Both the position numbers and the translations under genes were made by a program. A DNA stretch of 64,000 bases from an uncultured Streptomyces sp. GTDB taxonomy: Bacteria; Actinomycetota; Actinomycetes; Streptomycetales; Streptomycetaceae. Location of the stretch: assembly GCF_947488945.1 (NCBI RefSeq), contig NZ_CANLBS010000005.1:124001-188000 (forward strand), read 5' to 3'. Position 1 is the first letter of the stretch, and the number at the start of each line of letters is the position of its first letter. The notes beneath the pieces were generated by a model, which did no database searches, was not told the DNA's origin, and worked only from the letters and a program-made list of their open reading frames with translations. Positions 60,418 to 64,000 of this stretch are shown here, in pieces.

Positions 60418-61779
60418 ATGACACGCCCCGTCCGCGTCGCCATTGTCGGAGCCGGTCCTGCCGGAATCTACGCAGCCGACGCGCTGCTGAAATCCGAAGC
60501 CGCACAGGACCCGGGTGTCTCGATCGACCTGTTCGAGCGCATGCCCGCCCCCTTCGGTCTGATCCGCTACGGAGTGGCCCCCGACCACCCCCGCATCAAG
60601 GGCATCGTCACCGCGCTGCACCAGGTGCTCGACAAGCCGCAGATCCGTCTGTTCGGCAACGTCGACTACCCCAACGACATCGGGCTCGACGAGCTGCGTT
60701 CCTTCTACGACGCGGTGATCTTCTCCACCGGCGCCGAGGCGGACCGCGCCCTGGACATCCCCGGGATAGAACTCGACGGCTCCCACGGCGCCGCCGACTT
60801 CGTCTCCTGGTACGACGGCCACCCCGAGGTCCCGCGCACCTGGCCGCTGACGGCCGAGAAGGTCGCCGTGCTCGGCGTCGGCAACGTCGCCCTCGACGTC
60901 GCCCGCATCCTGGCCAAGACGGCCGACGAGCTGCTGCCGACGGAGATCCCGGCCAACGTCTACGACGGCCTGAAGGCCAACAAGGCGCTGGAGGTGCACG
61001 TCTTCGGCCGACGCGGCCCGGCGCAGGCAAAGTTCAGCCCGATGGAGCTGCGCGAGCTGGACCACTCCCCCAACATCGAGGTCATCGTCAACCCCGAGGA
61101 CATCGACTACGACGAGGGCTCGATCGAGACGCGCCGCGGCAACAAGCAGGCGAACATGGTCGCGTCCACGCTGGAGAAGTGGGCCATCCGCGACGTGGGC
61201 GACCGCCCGCACAAGCTGTTCCTGCACTTCTTCGAGTCGCCGGTCGAGGTGCTCGGCGAAGACGGCAAGGTCGTGGGTCTGCGGACCGAGCGCACCGAGC
61301 TGGACGGCACCGGCAACGTCAAGTCCACCGGCAGCTTCACCGACTGGGACGTGCAGAGCGTCTACCGGGCGGTCGGCTACTACTCGGACGAGCTGGCGAA
61401 GCTGCCGTTCGACCCGTCCTCCGGCACGGTCCCGCACGTCGCGGGGCGGGTCATCGCCGGCAGCGAGCCGATGCCGTCGGTGTACGTCACCGGTTGGATC
61501 AAGCGCGGCCCGATCGGCCTGATCGGCCACACCAAGGGCGACGCCAACGAGACCGTCGAGTGCGTGCTGGAGGACCGGGCGGCCGGCCGGCTGCCCGAGC
61601 CGGTGCAGCCCGAGCCCGAGGCCGTCGTCGAGTACCTGGAGGGACGCGGCGTCCGGTACACCACGTGGGAGGGCTGGCACCGCCTCGACGCGCACGAGAA
61701 GGCGCTCGGCGCGGAGCAGGGCCGCGAGCGGATCAAGGTCGTGGAGCGGTCCGCGATGCTGGACGCCTCCGGCGCCTGA
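60418..61779 (+). CDS. fprA: Ferredoxin--NADP+ reductase, FprA type
   Basis: 453 residues, ATG with GAAGGA upstream. Adrenodoxin-reductase family: FAD-binding VAIVGAGPAGIYAADALL, ERMPAPFGLIRYGVAPDHP, NADP fold VLGVGNVALDVARILA, and GWIKRGPIGLIGHTKGDA near the end. It transfers electrons between NADPH and ferredoxin, so it can feed P450s such as the one at 22607 and iron-sulfur pathways. Monocistronic: strong terminator downstream. Confidence 0.95.
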   Translation: MTRPVRVAIVGAGPAGIYAADALLKSEAAQDPGVSIDLFERMPAPFGLIRYGVAPDHPRIKGIVTALHQVLDKPQIRLFGNVDYPNDIGLDELRSFYDAVIFSTGAEADRALDIPGIELDGSHGAADFVSWYDGHPEVPRTWPLTAEKVAVLGVGNVALDVARILAKTADELLPTEIPANVYDGLKANKALEVHVFGRRGPAQAKFSPMELRELDHSPNIEVIVNPEDIDYDEGSIETRRGNKQANMVASTLEKWAIRDVGDRPHKLFLHFFESPVEVLGEDGKVVGLRTERTELDGTGNVKSTGSFTDWDVQSVYRAVGYYSDELAKLPFDPSSGTVPHVAGRVIAGSEPMPSVYVTGWIKRGPIGLIGHTKGDANETVECVLEDRAAGRLPEPVQPEPEAVVEYLEGRGVRYTTWEGWHRLDAHEKALGAEQGRERIKVVERSAMLDASGA

Positions 61780-61803
61780 CCGTCCCGCGCCGCCGCGCCC
61801 GAT

Positions 61804-61849
61804 CCCGCCCCCGGCGGCCCTCCGTCTCCGGAGGGCCGCCGGGGGCGGG
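61804..61849 (+). terminator. Strong terminator after fprA
   Basis: A perfect 21-bp stem (arms 61804-61824 and 61829-61849) with the loop TCTC, 24 bases after the stop. No U-tract follows. Confidence 0.75.
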
Positions 61850-61946
61850 GCCGTCCCGGGGACCGTACCCGTACGGGGCGTTGTGGTGACGGGCGGCGGG
61901 TGCAACGATCCCGGTGGACGCGCGTCGGGCGACGGAGGGACACGGG

Positions 61947-62579
61947 ATGGCTGCGGCACACGGTTCGTCTGCGGCGGAGGTCTTCGACGCGCTCGGGGCC
62001 GCCTACGAGACGGCTTTCGCGGACTCGGCGGCCCACCGGGCCTCGCTCGACGGGCTGCTGGCCGAACTGGAGCCGGGCAGCCGGGTGCTGGACGTCGGCA
62101 GTGGAACGGGCAGGCCGACGGCGCAGACGCTGGCCGCGGCGGGTCACCGGGTGCTGGGCCTGGACGTCTCCCCGGTCATGGTGGAGCTCGCCGCGCGGCA
62201 AGTGCCCGGAGCCGAGTTCCGCCGCGCCGACGTCCGGGAACTCCCGCTGCCGCAGGAGGAGTTCGACGCCGTGTGCGTCTACTTCTCGCTGCTGCAGATG
62301 AGCCGGGACGAGCAGCGGGATCTGCTCGCGCGGCTCCACGGGGCGCTACGCCCCGGCGGACGGCTGGTGGTGGCCACCGTCCCACTGGACGTCGAGGGGG
62401 TCACCGGTCTGTTCATGGGCCAGGAGGTGAGGGTGACCAGCTTCGGCGCGGACGCGTTCGAGGCGCTGGTGACCGGCGCGGGGTTCACCGTACTCGCGCG
62501 GGAGAGCGTCCTGTTCACGCCGTCACACCCGGCCGCGACGCCCGAACCGCACCTTTTCCTGCGCGCCCGGCGGGACTGA
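61947..62579 (+). CDS. SAM-dependent methyltransferase (class I)
   Basis: 210 residues from ATG 61947, with CGGAGGGA upstream; an earlier GTG or ATG at 61914 is less well supported. Methyltransf_11/25 fold: [35 protein letters not shown], and a [13 protein letters not shown] motif IV. Acceptor unknown. It lies just upstream of the ABC exporter on the same strand; 67 bases separate them. Confidence 0.88.
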   Translation: MAAAHGSSAAEVFDALGAAYETAFADSAAHRASLDGLLAELEPGSRVLDVGSGTGRPTAQTLAAAGHRVLGLDVSPVMVELAARQVPGAEFRRADVRELPLPQEEFDAVCVYFSLLQMSRDEQRDLLARLHGALRPGGRLVVATVPLDVEGVTGLFMGQEVRVTSFGADAFEALVTGAGFTVLARESVLFTPSHPAATPEPHLFLRARRD

Positions 62580-62646
62580 CGCGCGGCGGCGACCAGCCCT
62601 CGGAACACGGTTGCGCCGACGGGCCGCGAACGCTTGCCTGGTCCGC

Positions 62647-64000
62647 ATGCAGCAAGCGGTTTCCCCCTCCCTTCCGTCGGCGCTCGACCACCGTTACCGC
62701 GGCGAGCACCCGATCCGTACCCTCGGCTACCTCCTGCGGCCCGACCGCCGCCGGCTCGCGCTCGGCGTCCTCGCCTTCGTCGTGAAGCACAGCCCCATCT
62801 GGCTGCTTCCACTGATCACCGCCAACATCATCGACGTCGTCGTCGAGCACCGGCCCGAACGCGAACTGTGGCTGAACGCGGGCACCCTGCTCTTCGTCCT
62901 CCTCCTCAACTATCCGACGCACCTGCTGTACGTGCGGTGCCTGAACGGCAGCGTGCGCCGGATGGGCACCGCACTGCGCGAGGCGCTCTGCCGACGCATG
63001 CAGCAGCTCTCCATCGGCTACCACGCACGCACCAGCGCGGGCGTCCTGCAGTCCAAGGTGGTCCGGGACGTCGAGGCCGTCGAACAGATGGTGCAGCAGT
63101 CCGCGGACTCCGGTCTCGCCGGGATCGTGACGCTGACCGGCGGGCTGATCGTGATCGCGGTCCGGGTGCCCTCGGCGCTGCCCGTCTTCCTGGTGGTCGT
63201 GCCGGCCGCCGCCTACCTCGTGATGAGGCTGCGGTCCCGGCTGCGCAGCCAGAACGAGGCGTTCCGGCAGGAGGTCGAGCAACTCTCCGCCCGCGTCAGT
63301 GAGATGACCAGCCTGATACCCATCACCCGGGCGCACGGGCTGGAGCACGCCGCGCTCGGCAGGGTGGACGGGTCACTGCGGCAGGTGCTCGTGGCCGGTC
63401 TCCGGCTCGACCTGCTGAACGGGCGCTTCGGCGCGCTGGCGTGGATCCTGCTGAACTCGCTCGGTGTCGGCTGCCTCGCCGGGGCCGCCCTGGTCGCCTA
63501 CCACGGGTGGCTGCCGATCACCGCGGGCGACGTGGTCATGCTGAGCGCCTTCTTCACCACCCTCACCGGCTCCGTCACCACCCTGCTCAGCCTGGCCCCG
63601 GCGCTCAGCAAGGGCCTGGAGTCGGTGCGTTCGGCGGGCGAGGTGCTCCAGGCCCCCGACCTGGAGAGCAACGCCGGGAAGGACCCGGTGGAGCACGTGG
63701 AGGGCCGGATCGACTTCGAGTCGACCGGCTTCGGCTACGAGGGCGGTGACGGCCCCGCCGTCAGCGACTTCACCCTCTCCGCCCGGCCCGGCGAGACGAT
63801 CGCGCTGGTCGGCGCGTCGGGCGCGGGCAAGTCCACCGTGCTCAACCTGCTGATCGGCTTCATCCGGCCCACCTCGGGACGCATCCTGCTCGACGGCACG
63901 GACATGGCGACGCTCGATCTGCGGACCTACCGGCGGTTCCTGTCGGTGGTGCCGCAGGAGTCGATCCTCTTCGAGGGCACGGTCGAGGAGAACGTCACGT
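62647..64000 (+). CDS. ABC exporter, fused permease and ATPase (3' end outside window)
   Basis: At least 451 residues; the gene runs off the right edge. Type IV (MsbA-like) exporter: six membrane helices about 35-330 with the [21 protein letters not shown] coupling segment, followed by the nucleotide-binding domain with Walker [11 protein letters not shown] (about 393-402) and Q-loop [17 protein letters not shown]. The ABC signature and Walker B fall outside the window. Exports a lipid, peptide or drug; no substrate gene is nearby. A weak ribosome site precedes the ATG. Confidence 0.93.
   Translation, partial: MQQAVSPSLPSALDHRYRGEHPIRTLGYLLRPDRRRLALGVLAFVVKHSPIWLLPLITANIIDVVVEHRPERELWLNAGTLLFVLLLNYPTHLLYVRCLNGSVRRMGTALREALCRRMQQLSIGYHARTSAGVLQSKVVRDVEAVEQMVQQSADSGLAGIVTLTGGLIVIAVRVPSALPVFLVVVPAAAYLVMRLRSRLRSQNEAFRQEVEQLSARVSEMTSLIPITRAHGLEHAALGRVDGSLRQVLVAGLRLDLLNGRFGALAWILLNSLGVGCLAGAALVAYHGWLPITAGDVVMLSAFFTTLTGSVTTLLSLAPALSKGLESVRSAGEVLQAPDLESNAGKDPVEHVEGRIDFESTGFGYEGGDGPAVSDFTLSARPGETIALVGASGAGKSTVLNLLIGFIRPTSGRILLDGTDMATLDLRTYRRFLSVVPQESILFEGTVEENVT

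Noticed and set aside
58854..61889. A 1011-codon plus-strand frame across the CDGSH, PfkB and fprA genes.
   Set aside because: It is the antisense or shifted frame of three clearly recognised genes and shows no domain.
1..64000. CRISPR array, prophage, insertion sequence or RNA gene.
   Set aside because: I found no regularly spaced direct repeats, transposase or integrase, or tRNA/rRNA-like sequence by reading; a tRNAscan and Infernal run would settle small RNAs.

Overview
This is a very GC-rich, gene-dense actinobacterial chromosome segment, almost certainly from a Streptomyces. The gas-vesicle genes run in the streptomycete order gvpO-A-F-G-Y-Z-J-L-S-K, there are several SpoIIE-type phosphatases with STAS and anti-sigma ATPase partners, GTG starts and 4-nt start/stop overlaps are common, and I saw only one TTA leucine codon inside a gene I call (in a P450). 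No rRNA, tRNA, CRISPR array or insertion sequence was recognised. Both window ends cut genes: a giant ORF on the left and an ABC exporter on the right.

Layout. 1-13.7 kb: a giant multidomain protein (two HExxH metalloprotease-like modules, a coiled coil and an OTU-like Cys/His module) followed by a membrane-anchored ricin-type lectin. 13.8-22.2 kb: a signalling island with a GAF-SpoIIE phosphatase, a receiver-SpoIIE phosphatase, a MarR regulator with two candidate operators, an overlapping operon of PAS/GAF-SpoIIE, cobalamin-binding protein and STAS protein, then a PRC-barrel protein, a second STAS protein and an RsbW-like ATPase. 22.6-27 kb: P450 (TTA codon), LysE exporter, SDR, WYL regulator, CsbD. 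27.2-30.4 kb: four overlapping genes (acyl-CoA dehydrogenase-like, PIG-L deacetylase, NodS-like methyltransferase, GT2 glycosyltransferase). 30.6-33 kb: Dps and a DHA2 drug exporter.

33.2-39.6 kb is the region I find most unusual. A long inverted repeat precedes a cupin gene, then three tandem paralogues that look like Spo11/topoisomerase VI-A-type 5Y-CAP plus TOPRIM proteins, the first two carrying an N-terminal zinc ribbon and two membrane helices. A MORN-like membrane protein and an asparagine-synthetase-like ligase without the glutaminase cysteine follow. I know of no described system with this composition. 39.7-47.9 kb: an esterase, arginine deiminase with its antiporter, an SDR/SRPBCC/phytoene-desaturase-like group, and a small membrane protein coupled to a HhH-GPD glycosylase.

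48-54 kb is the gas-vesicle cluster, led by a divergent tiny membrane protein. 54-64 kb holds a haem-oxygenase-like di-iron protein, a zinc alcohol dehydrogenase, a HemK2-type methyltransferase, a stress-type SDR, a small basic protein, a CDGSH iron-sulfur protein, a PfkB sugar kinase, FprA ferredoxin reductase, a methyltransferase and the exporter. Taken together the window is rich in general-stress functions (CsbD, Dps, gas vesicles, stress SDR) lying near several partner-switching modules that could control them. That functional link is inference.
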